A DNA stretch of 64,000 bases from Melastoma dodecandrum (lineage: Eukaryota > Streptophyta > Magnoliopsida > Myrtales > Melastomataceae). Where the stretch lies: positions 310,001-374,000 of the forward strand of contig JARUPY010000434.1 in NCBI GenBank assembly GCA_029817715.1. The letters run 5' to 3'. Position numbers and translations under genes: made by a program. The notes under the pieces are model-generated. The model had not been told where the DNA came from, ran no database searches, and worked only from the letters and a program-made list of their open reading frames with translations. Positions 34,285 through 45,318 of the stretch are shown here, piece after piece. Position 1 is the stretch's first letter; each line of letters opens with the position of its first letter.

Positions 34285-35568
34285 TGTTCGCGTCGAAAAC
34301 GGATCACGTCGAAAATATTTGGCAATGATACTCACAGGGTTTGTAGATGTGGTCGCCAGTAAGTAAATGAAATAGAATGAATTAAATATGCGATGTCTTA
34401 CAATAAAAATAAGGTGCTTATAGCCATAAAAATAAAGCAAGGACGGTGATGCGACGTCGTATACTTGCTTCTTGGCGCTGCAGACTCAGAGGCGATGTCG
34501 TAGACTTGCCGCTGAATGTTGCAGTCTTGCGAATCTGGGTGATGGGGATGTCGTAGACTTGACGCCGGGCGCTGTGGACTTGTGAATCTGGGCGATGACG
34601 TCGTAGACTTGATAACAGAGTACTGTAGACTTGCGACTCTGGATGGCAAAAACTGGTTGCTGGGGCTTGGTGAATGGAATGTAGCCGTGAATGGTGGCGG
34701 ATGTGGATACCAAGGCTACGGTTGCTCACCCTGGTGGCGGAGTCGAAGGCGGAGCTGTTTTGCCGGGACTACGGTGGCTAGTCCTGGTGGTGGAATGCTA
34801 GCGGGGATTTGTTACCAGAGCTACGGTTGCTCACTAAGTGAAGACGGAGTTTGGCTGTCGGAGTTACGGTTGCTCACTCTGACGGTGAAAGTGAAGACCA
34901 ATGAAACCTCAAGAGTTTCGCCCAGACCGGGGGATCCTAACAACTAAGGGGTGACGAGCAATTAAAGCTTCTGTTGGCTGAATTGATCGTGAGTTTTTTC
35001 AAGGAAGATCTTCTCCCTTTTTATATTGAATCTTGTGGCGTCTGGGGTATTTGACACGTTCTCAAAGAATCTCTCCAGGTCGTGGCTGTCTCAAACAGCT
35101 TCCTAGAATCTTGGTAACAACCTGATCCTGGTAGACGTGGCTCTTATCTACGTCGTAAACTTAACAGTTTCCTTTTCTTATATTAAATCAGATAAATTAG
35201 AGACGTGTCCCAGATTTTTTCCAGTTGAATATCTTTTCAAATCATGGGAATGTGGCCCCGTAATCCTTTTTCCAAAAATCTCGGAGTCAAGATCTTTTTT
35301 GATCCTCGTATACTCTGACCCTCGTAGACTCTGACCCCCACAGTCCTTTGTAGACTTAGTACTTCCTTGGTGGGCTCACATAACGGTGGACTTGTAAACA
35401 CTCTTAAAGACCCTTAGACTTATGGGCTTTATAAAATGAGCCAAAAATTTATGTCACGGTCTTGGTAAATTTAATATGGGTCGGCGAAATGGGTTTGTAG
35501 GTTTCTCATAAAATGGCAAGAATTTATTGGCTCCTCATAATCTAGCCCGAGATTTTGCCATGCCAACA
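34285..35568 (-). repeat. 3' LTR of the short Tat element
   Basis: 1284 bases, TG...CA. The GTCGTAGACTTG array is at about 34455-34640, the first copy mutated to GTCGTATACTTG. It is followed at 35569 by TAAGCCCCCC, the polypurine tract on the minus strand. Confidence 0.92.
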
Positions 35569-35901
35569 TAAGCCCCCCTCTTAAGGTGAGGCGATCGTAG
35601 TTGACAGTCTTACCCAGCATTGTGAAGTGGTTTGAATACGACAAAGAAGCTTTAAAAATAAAAGAATACATTTGGGATTCAAGACCTAACACCAAATGGC
35701 ATGATCCCATGGTATGTGCCAAACTCTATAAGGTTGGATCTCCATGCCAGTGTACGCGATTTTGTCAACAGTGAGCCCATGTTATTCGCCAGTTTTGCGG
35801 GAATTAAAAGTACTTGTTTTGTTGGGCGACACGTTGTTGTATGTCGTGTTGCAAACCGCCCGGATCAAAGGGCAAATGACACCATAGTAACGGGTTGGCC
35901 A

Positions 35902-37118
35902 CTATTGTTTCTCCAGGCGCCCACGGTTTATGCTCGGGAAGTTCTCTACGATGTTAACCTTTGTTTGGAAAGTATGAAAAGTATGAATTGTAATTTCATT
36001 CTTTAATGGTTGGACGTCGATTATGGGCACAAATTTTGGCATAACTTGTTCTACCATTTGTATCCCAACATCTCTGAGGGTTGGCGGACTAAACTGCTCA
36101 ACTCTATCAACTTCTAGCGACGGGTTTGTTATGACATCTACATCAATAGGAGATTTTGTTGTGGGCAAGTACTCCTCCACAGGGGTTTTTGGTACGAGCA
36201 AATAATCTGTTACGGGAGGTTCGGGAGTGGGGACATACCCCTCGACGGAAGGTTTCGTATAAAAACTCTCTCTTCGTCGAGCATTGTTAGAGTAATTATT
36301 CGCATACTCATTTATTTTGTAGCCCTCATCTATGAAACTTTCGACTTATACCGGGACGAAAGAGCTGGGCTGCCTGACTCTGTTAGCTCTAGGAGTATAC
36401 TCGTCCCAGTCTACTTCGTCGTTTTCGTAGACATGGTTAGGACTCATCATTCTCGTAGACTCGTCATGAGTCCTTTTCCAGTCTATGTATTCAGAATATG
36501 AATTTCTGTAGGGATACATGTCTTTTCTATGGACATCTGGTACAAATTGTTCCATCAATGATTCTGCTCTATATACAGAGTCGTCTACATGGGGTCTCGC
36601 ATAGAAACGTTCTCTATGCGGCTGCTCCAGTTTATTTGAACCAGGCGGCTGGGAGGACGAAGGCCTAGTGGGAGACACCTTCTAGCCATAGACATCTGCA
36701 TCGCACTCAGTGGTATTTCCCCATACATCATCCTCTTGGAACGACACAACACGTTTCCCAACAGCCGCGCGCCGAGCATCTCCATGAAAGAGTTTCCCCA
36801 GTATACAGGGTTGTTTGGCTTTGCGGTGGGGCTTGGCCTGTTTAAGGCACTGATTTGCTCAAGTATCTTAGCTATATTGTCTTGTAGCCCAGTGACATGT
36901 CTGTCCATCAGGTTCCTCATGTCATTGAATTCCTTGTGTAACTCGAGCCTGGATATGAACTCAGAAAGGGTATGTACCCCGGAATCAGGTTGATTCGCTG
37001 TTTCTTGGTTTTCTAGAGCCGCGGTCTCGACATTTACGTCTCCCGCAATAAACTGACCGTCTCCCTCTAATGGAGGTGGAGGGTCGAGATTAGCTCCAGT
37101 CCTGATACTCTTTGCCAT
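35902..37118 (-). pseudogene. Gag-like protein of the short Tat element
   Basis: Begins at the ATG at 37118 with MAKSIRTGAN, parallel to MAKSTRSGAH of the large element, and keeps the FISRLELHKEFNDMRNLMDRHVTG block. It continues in other frames through 36678-36346 (YSEYIDWKRTHDESTR) to a stop at 35902. No capsid core, zinc knuckle or protease is present. At least two frame changes make translation as one protein unlikely. Confidence 0.75.
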
Positions 37119-37142
37119 CTGTTGACTTTAAGCTTTTTTGTT

Positions 37143-37161
37143 CTCCCACAGTGGTCGCCAA
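37143..37161 (-). other. Primer-binding site of the short Tat element
   Basis: The minus strand reads TTGGCGACCACTGTGGGA directly inside the 5' LTR, matching the large element's site at 10745-10763 except at a few positions. Confidence 0.7.
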
Positions 37162-37166
37162 AAACG

Positions 37167-38429
37167 TGTTCGCGTCGAAAACGGATCACGTCAAAAATAT
37201 TTGGCAATGATACTCACAAGGTTTGTAGATGTGGTCGCCATTAAGTAAATGAAATAGATTGAATTAAATATGCGAAGTCTTACAATAAAAATAAGGTGCT
37301 TACAGCCAAAAAAATAAAGCAAGGACGGTGGTGCGACGTCGTAGACTTGCTTCTGGGCGCTGCAGACTAAGAGACGAGGTCGTAGACTTGCCGCTGAACG
37401 CTACCGTTTTGCGAATCTGGGTGATGGGAACGTCGTAGACTTGATGCCGGGCGCTGTGGACTTGCGAATCCGGGCGATGATGTCGTAGACTTGATAACAG
37501 AGCACTGTAGACTTGCGACTCTAGATGGCGAAAACTGATTACTGGGGCTTGGTGAATGGAGTGTGGCCGTGAATGGTGGCGGATGTGGATACCAAAGCTA
37601 CGGTTGCTCACCCTGGTGGCGGTATCGAAGGTGGATCTGTTTTGCCGGGACTACGGTGACTCGTTTTGGCGGTGGAATGCTGGCGGGGATTTATTACGAG
37701 AGCTCTGGTGGTGGAAGTAAAGACGGAGTTTTGCTGTTGGAGCTACGGTTGCTCACTCTGACGGTGGAAGTAGAGACCTATGAAACCTCAAGAGTTTCGC
37801 CCAAGCCGGGGGATCCTAACAACTAAGGGGTGACGAGCAAATAAAGCTTCTGTTGGCTGAATTGATCCTGAGTTTTTTCAAGGAAGATCTTCTCCCTTTT
37901 ATATTGAATCTTGTAGCGTCTGCGGTGTTTGGGACGTTCTCAAAGAATCTCTCCAGGTCGTGGCTCTCTCAAACAACTCCTAGAATCTTGGTAACAACCT
38001 GATCCTGGTAGACATGCCTCTTATCTACGTCGTAGACTTAACAGTTTCCTTTTCTTATATTAAATCAGATAAATTAGAGGCGTATCCAAGATTTTCTCCA
38101 GCTGAAAATCTTTTCAAATTATGGGAACGTGGCCCCGTAATCCTTTTTCCAAAAATCTCGAAGTCAAGTTCTTTTCTGATCCTCGTAGACTCTGACCCCG
38201 TCAATCCTTTCTAGACTTAGTACTTCCTTGGCGGGCTCACATAACGGTGGGCTTGTAAACCCTCTTAAAGACCCCTGGACTTATGGGATTTATGAAATGA
38301 GCCCAAAATTTATGTCACGGTCTTGGTAGACTTGATATGGGTCGGTGAAATGGGTTTGTGGGTTTCTCATAAAATGACATGAATTTATGGGCTCCTCATA
38401 ATCAGGCCCGAGATTTTGCCATGCCAACA
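37167..38429 (-). repeat. 5' LTR of the short Tat element
   Basis: 1263 bases, TG...CA, very similar to 34285-35568 and carrying the same GTCGTAGACTTG array (about 37335-37520). Differences between the two LTRs are scattered point changes and small indels, which shows the insertion is not very recent. Confidence 0.92.
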
Positions 38430-38499
38430 GTTCCCACGCCGCATGTGACAGATTAAAACAAGTAAAGAAGGTGGTCAGCCATGCTCTATGGTTAAAGAG

Positions 38500-38830
38500 A
38501 GGTTGCATGAGTATGAAGAAAAAGACTGAAAAGTCACCGATCGGTTGCCTCGCCCCGGGATGGCCCGGGGATGATGAAGGATGTCTGGAGTCGGTTAGGG
38601 GCTGCCTTGGAAAAGGAAGGGTACCTTGGCTCCATTTTCGTGTATGTGCGTGGAAGAGTTGGCCTCCGGTTGTTCGTGTGTGTAAGGAGGATTTGGTATC
38701 CGGCTGTTTGATAGGGAGGAGTTGTCTCCGATTTTCAGGAAAGGAAAATCTTTGCGAGGATTTTTTTCTGATAGTTATCTGAAGTAGATTGAGGATGCTT
38801 TTTTTTTCTGAGGAATGAAAAAACCTACAT
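38500..38830 (-). repeat. Fragment of the Ogre-type LTR family seen at 56.2-58.1 kb
   Basis: TTGCCTCGCCCCGGGATGGCCCG matches 56268-56292, and the following GAGTTGGCCTCCGGTTGT matches the 33-bp repeats at 56406-56500. Strand is inferred from the better copy. No gene here. Confidence 0.6.
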
Positions 38831-39099
38831 GTCGAAAGCGTATCTTACGCTTTACGCCTTACGCTTAAAGCGATTTAGAATGTTTGCACTTCGGAAGCGC
38901 TTTGCACAAAACAGGTAATGCCCACGACGAATTTCCAAATGAGCGACTGAGGTTTATAATTTTATAAGGATGTCATAGATGATGTGTTGTAAGGGATGAC
39001 ATATTAGATCATAAATTCTAGTGTGTTTTCACAATTCTTGTAAAAATACTTGTAATAAAAAATTGATGACATTTTTTTAATTAAAAAGGCCACGTCCAC

Positions 39100-39400
39100 T
39101 TAGTTGGTTCTAATATGTGGTATGGAATTGAATATGTAATCATAATAGATGGAAACTTCTGCGAGATCCTTCATCTCTTCAATCACGGTTACCACATGCT
39201 CAAACTTCGGTGGCAAGCTTTTGAGGATTTTCTCCACGACTTTTCGATCAGGAACAACTTCTCCGCAACTCTTCAATTGATTGAGGATTTTTACGATCCT
39301 TGAGAAGTAGTCTTTGACGTTTTCTGCGTCTTTCATAGATAGATTGTCGAAGTCTCTCCAAATGTTCTGCAGCTTTATAGAGATCACTTTCTGTGACCCA
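39100..39400 (-). pseudogene. Ty1/copia gag fragment
   Basis: The minus-strand peptide reads KLQNIWRDFDNLSMKDAENV, then YFSRIVKILNQLKSCGE and KILKSLPPKFEHVVTVIEEM, the UBN2-type copia gag core. It ends near 39100 without the zinc knuckle. The adjoining stretch 39400-39590 has an open minus frame (YLAKKIVKPIGFKKKW) that I do not recognise. Confidence 0.85.
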
Positions 39401-39789
39401 TTTCTTTTTGAATCCGATAGGTTTTACGATTTTTTTCGCGAGGTATGCGGTAACACCGGAAACAGCCCCAATCACCTTCCGCTTCCCGCCCAGAAATGAG
39501 CGAAGGAACAGCACCACTGTCCTCCTCGGCCAGCCAGTCAATGAATTCTAGATATGCACGAAAGGAGCCGCAATAAACGCCACAAGACAAAATATAAGTT
39601 TATGGCCTCAACTTTGAACCAAACTTTCTATTTTGTCATTAATTTAGTTTGTTATATAATTATGTCAGTTTTTATTTTGATTTTGGTTAATCTTGAATTT
39701 TGAAAGTCAAACAAGGCCTTAATATAATCTGACTAGTGTCCTATAATAGTGGAGTTTTAACCTCTCATTCATTCATCTCATAATCCACT

Positions 39790-40045
39790 TTACTCGTAGT
39801 AGTAGTCCTTTCCGAATAGCGCCCTCACCTTCCCGTCCACCCTCACCTCGGCTGTTGCTACTCCCTTGCTCACACCTACTGTCACCGCCCTAACCTCCTC
39901 CCCCGTCACCTGCCTCTTTCCCCCACTTCTTATCGTTTCCCTCAGCACGGTCGTGTGTTTTGTCCCGTGTACGAAGCCTGCGAACTTCCCGTCAGCGACG
40001 TCAACCCCGCCGACCACCACCGAAACCCTCAATGGGGTGTGTCAA
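39790..40045 (-). pseudogene. C-terminal fragment of a possible LEA_2/NHL-type protein
   Basis: An open minus-strand frame of about 84 codons ending at 39790. It has a beta-rich pattern: LRVSVVVGGVDVADGKFAGF, then GTKHTTVLRETI, and VATAEVRVDGKVRALFG near the end. The 'GxKxTTVL' step resembles the LEA_2 domain of NDR1/HIN1-like proteins; I am not certain. Codon use is GC-rich compared with the surroundings, which supports real gene ancestry. Upstream (above 40045) it is cut off by a stop and by the CYP79 downstream flank, so the 5' part is missing. Confidence 0.4.
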
Positions 40046-40496
40046 AAACTCCTGTAACTTTAGCATAAACTAAATTAAAAAAAAATTTGTTAATTTAAGA
40101 CGTTTAATTCAAAAGAAAGCATCCTAGCTAAACATATAAAAGAGCTTTGAGACTTGTCGAGGCGAGGCCTTCAGATTATTTGAGGAACACTCCGTTTCCT
40201 AAAACAAGGGACGGACACGGGAACGGAGAAAGCCGTGATGTGATTCACAAGGAGAAAACCAAACTTGCACCGTTACGGTGACGGGAATTCCTTCACCTCT
40301 GTCTTTTTCGAGAGAAATGAGATTTACTCGAGGGAAAAAAAAATCAGAGACATTTTATTTCTTTGACAAGTTAAAAATACATGCTCGCCTCTCCCCGGCG
40401 GTGACGTACAGCGAGTATTATCAAGAATGGGTGAGATATAATATTATTATTATCCCCTTCTTATATCCCCGGCATGAAATATTCGACCAATAAACC
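40045..40496 (-). other. CYP79 copy 1 downstream flank (conserved in the array)
   Basis: Non-coding. Parts are duplicated in the plus-strand remnants at 20975-21240 and 21869-22150. The boundary with the LEA_2-like fragment at about 40045 is where the duplicated unit ends. Confidence 0.6.
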
Positions 40497-42248
40497 TTAG
40501 AAAGACGTGTAAAGATGCAGCGGCAGACGAGGCTCGGCCCTAACGGTTAATGGGCGTGCGAGGAAGAGGTCGTGCTCCGACTCCGACAGATCTATCCCAG
40601 GAGATTCCCAGGAAAACCCTTGGATCAGCCTCGCCAGCAGCATCACCGTCATGGCAGTACCAAGAGAAGCCGCTATGCAACCCCTGCGGCCAGTGCTGAA
40701 TGAAATGAAACGTAGGTCCGGCTCCGTGAGCACCACGTTGGTGATTCCGTCCCCAAGGTGGCGCTCAGGGTTGAACCTGTGTGGGTCATCCCAAACCTTA
40801 GGGTTCCGACCAAGACCGAGCCGACTCACCAGCACATGGCTGCCTTTCGGGATGAAGTAGCCGGCGACAGTCGTGTCGGACATGGCTACATGTGGCACGT
40901 TGAAGGGAGCGATAGGGTGCAATCTGAAGGCTTCCCTTGCACAGGCCTTTATGTAGTTGAGGTGAGGGATGTCAGATTCTTGGACAAGCCTTTCCTTACC
41001 GACAACTCGGTCCAGTTCTTCCACCGCCTTCCGGAGAAGTTCTGGTTGATTTATCATTTCGGCCATCGTCCACTCCGCTACGTTCGAGGGATTGTCTATC
41101 GCCGCCATCATGATCTCCTGTTGTCAAAAATGTATTTATTAGCTCACCAGATGAAAAAGGTTCAATATATCATTCTGCTGGAGATGAGTGTGGGAGATTT
41201 GATGGTATACCGTGGTTTGAGCTTTGATCTCGTCCGATGAAAGTAATGGCTGGCCATTTGAGTCATTAAGAGAGATTAAAACATCGAGCAAATCCTGCAG
41301 CTCCATGTTAGCATTATCACCAGAATTTCTCCATTCCCGAATCCTTTGTTCAACAATGGAATCGTGGTATTTCTTCATTGTCTCCGATGCCTCCTTGACG
41401 ATCTTCTCATGACCATCCAAGTCGAGGCCTTCAAGGCAGGGGAAGTAATCCGAAACGCAGAAGGCATAGAGGTACCCAAGTGCGTTGAAGAGTGCCTCGA
41501 CGTGCTCCTCTTCCTCGATCCCGGGTCCGCCATCGGGGATGCCCTTTCCGAAGTACCTCTTACTGAACATCATGTTCCTTATCACATTCCCACTATAATG
41601 CCTAGAGGCAGTCCGGATATTAATGTCCCGAGAAGCTCCACACTGTGCGAACACGTATCTGACGAGGTTGTCGGCCTCCTCGACCCTTTTCTCGTGAAGC
41701 CACTTGTGCCTTGCTGGGCAGATTATCTCCGACGTCAGCACACGTCTCATTTTCTTCCACTGGTCTCCGTGGGGAACTAGAACTGCCGACTTGTACCCGC
41801 CGCTGAATGTTCGTGCGGCCATCGACTCTGGCCTCGAGGCGAACACCGCATCCTGCTTCTTGAGGATCTCCGAGGCCATTTTAGGGCAACTAACTGATAC
41901 CACGTGGGTGCTCCCTAGACGCACGCACGCGATCTCGGTGCCCATTTCCTCCATGAGTCGGTGTATCCAACGAAACACGGGCTTGCTGGAGAGCATCTCG
42001 GGGACGTTCCCAAGGACAGGCCATGGCACGGGGCCAGGAGGGAGCCGGCCGAGTTGCTTCGACCCTTTGAGAGAACTCTGTTGGGATTTCAGGACGACGA
42101 AAAGCAACATGAAAGTGGAAACGAGGAAGGCATTGAAGACGTTCAGCTGTGGAAAGGCAGCAAGGAAGGAAGGGATGGTCCGGATAATGGCAGTTGCATT
42201 AAGGGGTGCGGCGTTGGAATGGATGGAGGTGGAACCGGAGGTATTCAA
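40497..42248 (-). CDS. CYP79: CYP79 cytochrome P450, copy 1 (expected ATG is TTG)
   Basis: CYP79 enzymes N-hydroxylate an amino acid twice to give an aldoxime, anchored in the ER membrane. Exon 1 is 42248-41211, intron 41210-41118 (GT-AG, phase 0), exon 2 41117-40497: 552 codons plus stop. Visible are an N-terminal membrane segment ([16 protein letters not shown]), the proline hinge [13 protein letters not shown], the I-helix [10 protein letters not shown] typical of CYP79, the ExxR block [19 protein letters not shown], and the heme motif [15 protein letters not shown]. It is about 97% like copy 2 in exon 2, but lacks four residues after FSWE. The codon aligned with copy 2's ATG is TTG and no in-frame ATG lies upstream; the next one is inside the membrane segment. 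It may be a very young pseudogene, use a non-AUG start, or reflect a sequence error. Substrate cannot be told. Confidence 0.9.
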
Positions 42249-42351
42249 GATTCTCACGAAGAATGGCGGGGAATGGAGATCGGGGGCTGTGGACAGATGG
42301 TTTTCTGAGTGTAGAGAGGATGTGATGGTGGTGGGGAAAGACGTTAAGGCG

Positions 42352-42363
42352 GTACTTATAGTG
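42352..42363 (-). promoter_or_regulatory. TATA box candidate of CYP79 copy 1
   Basis: The minus strand reads CACTATAAGTAC about 110 bases before the expected start codon. The surrounding 5' leader resembles that of copy 2, so the promoter seems conserved. Confidence 0.5.
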
Positions 42364-42379
42364 GCGTTTTGAATGGGGG

Positions 42380-45010
42380 AGGGATTCTTTTTTTTTGGCT
42401 CGAATGATTTTCACTAGTCATTACTTTGTCCTTACTATTTGGTATCATCCTCCCCTTTTCCCTGTACTTGTCGCAAGTTGTAATAAAAATTTGTTGGTGT
42501 TGAGATAAGAAGACCGCGTTTTGATTTTCTTTGGTTAGTTGAGTCCACGTTCACATCACCTTATATAATTAACCAAACATGGGAAAGAGTTGGTTGTTTC
42601 CTGGGAAACTACGCTGCAGGAAACTATTAAGACTTAAGTGTCGTGATCCAACGGCGACATCGCTTGTCCTTTTTCTCAGGAGGGGGTTTTATTAGTTAAA
42701 CATTTGATCGGGTAGTTGCGGTCAACGTAACCTTCTGCTCCTTCCTCATCGTAAAGAAAATACATAGAAGATATTACCAAAACACGGCCTTTTAAAGGAA
42801 ACAAAGTCAAATCAAGTACTAAAACTGAATTTGAAGGATAGAATTCCCTCTTGAATCGAGATGTGTGAAAGCAATATCCCCCACCCACTTAGTACTCCCT
42901 GTCCGTGCCAAGTCAAATACATGAGTGTTGATAATAATAATAATGATTTGGTCACGTGTTTTTCAGGAAGTGACTCGTCTAGCGGTGACCCAATAGCGAG
43001 TAAATATTTACTATGCACGTAAAAATGATTATATTAGTGTTTTAATTGAGGTTATCGTATTCAAACAAAGACTTGATAGTGTTTTAGTTGAGGTTCGTTC
43101 GTATGTATCGCATCTTTTAAAAAAAAGAAAAAGGAATCGTGGTTGAATGTTTCGAAACCCCCACGTGTGTATGTAATCCCCAGATGGGTTGCTCAAAATA
43201 TAAATATTTTTTTAAAAAAATTAAGCTTACTGTCGCAAACAACCATTTCCTTATTTCAGTGTGAAGTCTTGGATCCAGAAAACCGCCCTTTGCGAATTTT
43301 GACCTCAACTTTGAAACTTTTAATCGTATCTCATAATGTGTTTTTTTTTTCTAATTTTCACATGTCTTAACATACCAATTTAAAAAATTTCGACGGTTAG
43401 TAATAAAATAGGATTTTACCCGTGACCTTAAGCCAGAGGGTATTAGTACAGCTGTATTAGTACGTGTAAAATAATGAAATCAAATTAGTAATAAAATAAT
43501 TATCTGTTTGAAGATTTTTCGATTTTCATCGAATAAGGTACAACAACACACGGCGAGAGGACTAAGAGGGCGGCATCTGCTCTCCGTTTCCACTGGTCTT
43601 ATGGAATCCGGATACAAGTCTATAAAACCGCGGGCTGATTTACATTATATATAAAGATATAATAATTTATGTACTATTACAACAAGGGCACTATCAAAAT
43701 AGGACAAACGAACGACAGTTACCCGTGGATAAAGGCCTTGAATTTTGATATACCCAACAACAATACTCAAATCCATCGGCCTAAAAAAAAGACGTAAAGA
43801 ATTTTCAGAAAAGTTATGGATGTCCCGGTGAAAGTTACCCTAGATGAGTCGTAATTCGGGACGACAAAACGGGTAAACGGATCGGGTTCGTGTCCAGATA
43901 CGATTAGACACGACACGAAATACGTCGACCCGATTCGTTAAGGTTTTCATGTCATCGTACTATATCCAAACTCGAACCGTTTTATAATGGGTAAATACGA
44001 AACGACCCGTTAAAAACGAAATAAAATGCATTCTAAAATAGGTTTAATATCTGAACTACAAGATAATTCAACAAGTGAAAAATACAATAAATCCATAACA
44101 AATCCATTATAAAATTATGAAATATAAATAATTTCAACAAAAAAATGAATATATATCATAATTGTGCACTTGTAGATTAATTTCCATTTCCTGCAAGAAT
44201 ATTTATATTCATATAAATATTAAAAAATAAATTTATAAAAAATATGATATAAAGAACCCAGCTAACCAATATTTTTTGAACTTGTAGATTGAGTGATGTC
44301 TTTGTTATTCACATATAACCTAACTATATCTTCAGTAAGTTCCTTGAGTTGTAGATGTTCTTCACTCTCGGCATGGGCACTTTCTAAAACAAGAAATAAA
44401 CGCATGATAAAAATAAACAATGATGTATATGTCCCATTTGAGTGAAAGCATGCATTTCATGATCGAGTAGTTAAGAATTAAATATCTGGGTAAAAAAAAG
44501 TGTTACCTTTCAAGTTTAATCCAACTTTTAGTAGAAAAAAGGGGACTCCAAAAACTATCTGATGCATAGAAAGAGAAAGTCATACAAAAAGCATCTTGTT
44601 GAAATGGGTCATAACGGGTAGTATCGGGTAAGGTGAATATTATCAAAAACCGACTCGTTAACATACCGGGTATAACAGGTTGACCGGATAACAACACTAA
44701 CCCATTAACGTCAGACTCATACACTAAAATTACTGGTTTGTTCGTGTCGTGTCCAAAATTGATCGTACTCGTAACCAACTATCTTCACATGATATTCAGA
44801 ATAATGCGACTGTCCGGACGCGGCTAAAATTCAGCTCAGGGATCTCTCGTAGATTTTCTACATGTCGTAGGCATTGTTTATACAAGTCATTGCAATGTTT
44901 TTAACTTGTACGTGCTACTTTCATACATGTCAGTCACGATTCGTATATGTACTTAGTTTGGGAACGAGTTCGTTGCTCCTGATCGGGACAAACACGAGCT
45001 GTCGGGGTCG
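42380..45010. other. Intergenic DNA between the CYP79 copies; candidate transposon at 43865-44790
   Basis: No gene seen. 43865-44110 is full of GGGT/ACCCG/CGTGTC words (AACGGGTAAACGGATCGGG, GACACGACACGAAATACG). 44600-44790 has the complementary kind, and the reverse complement of its end reads GGACACGACACGAAC. Such ends resemble common non-autonomous plant elements with long imperfect terminal repeats, but I could not define exact termini or a target duplication. Confidence 0.35.
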
Positions 45011-45318
45011 CAAAAATGATAGGATGTTGTGATTCACAAGGACACAAACCGAATTTCCCCGGGTTTGGTACATTTATTTCGAACGTTTTCGCAATGGGAA
45101 TTCCTTTATATTTGTCTTTTTGAGAGAAATGAGATTTACTTGGAGGGAAGGAATCGGAGACATTTTACTTGTTTAACGGTAAAACTCAAGTATATGTTTA
45201 CCTCACCTCGGTCAATAGCCGACATTATAACCCCAAATGAAATACAGCAAGTTGTGTCACGAATGAGTGAGATATAATATTACTATTATTACTGGCATGA
45301 AAAATACCACGAAAAACC

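Larger units (their letters stand above)
34285..38429 (-). mobile_element. Short non-autonomous Tat derivative (gag only, two LTRs)
   Basis: The LTRs at 34285-35568 and 37167-38429 both begin TGTTCGCGTCG and end GCCAACA. Five-base flanks are ATTCC (34280-34284) and GTTCC (38430-38434), a target duplication with one change. The 1.6-kb interior holds only a primer-binding site, a gag-like gene on the minus strand and a polypurine tract; pol and the antisense PMD gene are absent. It belongs to the same family as the element at 1-11850, with which it shares LTR, minisatellite, primer site and gag N-terminus, so it must be mobilised by such a partner (inference). Confidence 0.93.

Noticed and set aside
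39248..39541. 97-codon frame with a mitochondrial-like basic end
   Set aside because: Its C-terminal half overlaps copia gag in another frame; the N-terminal part (YLAKKIVKPIGFKKKW) matched nothing I could name, so I did not call a gene.
40651..42372. Several plus-strand open frames (up to 222 codons) opposite CYP79 copy 1
   Set aside because: Same positions and composition as the P450 exons read on the other strand; no motif of their own.
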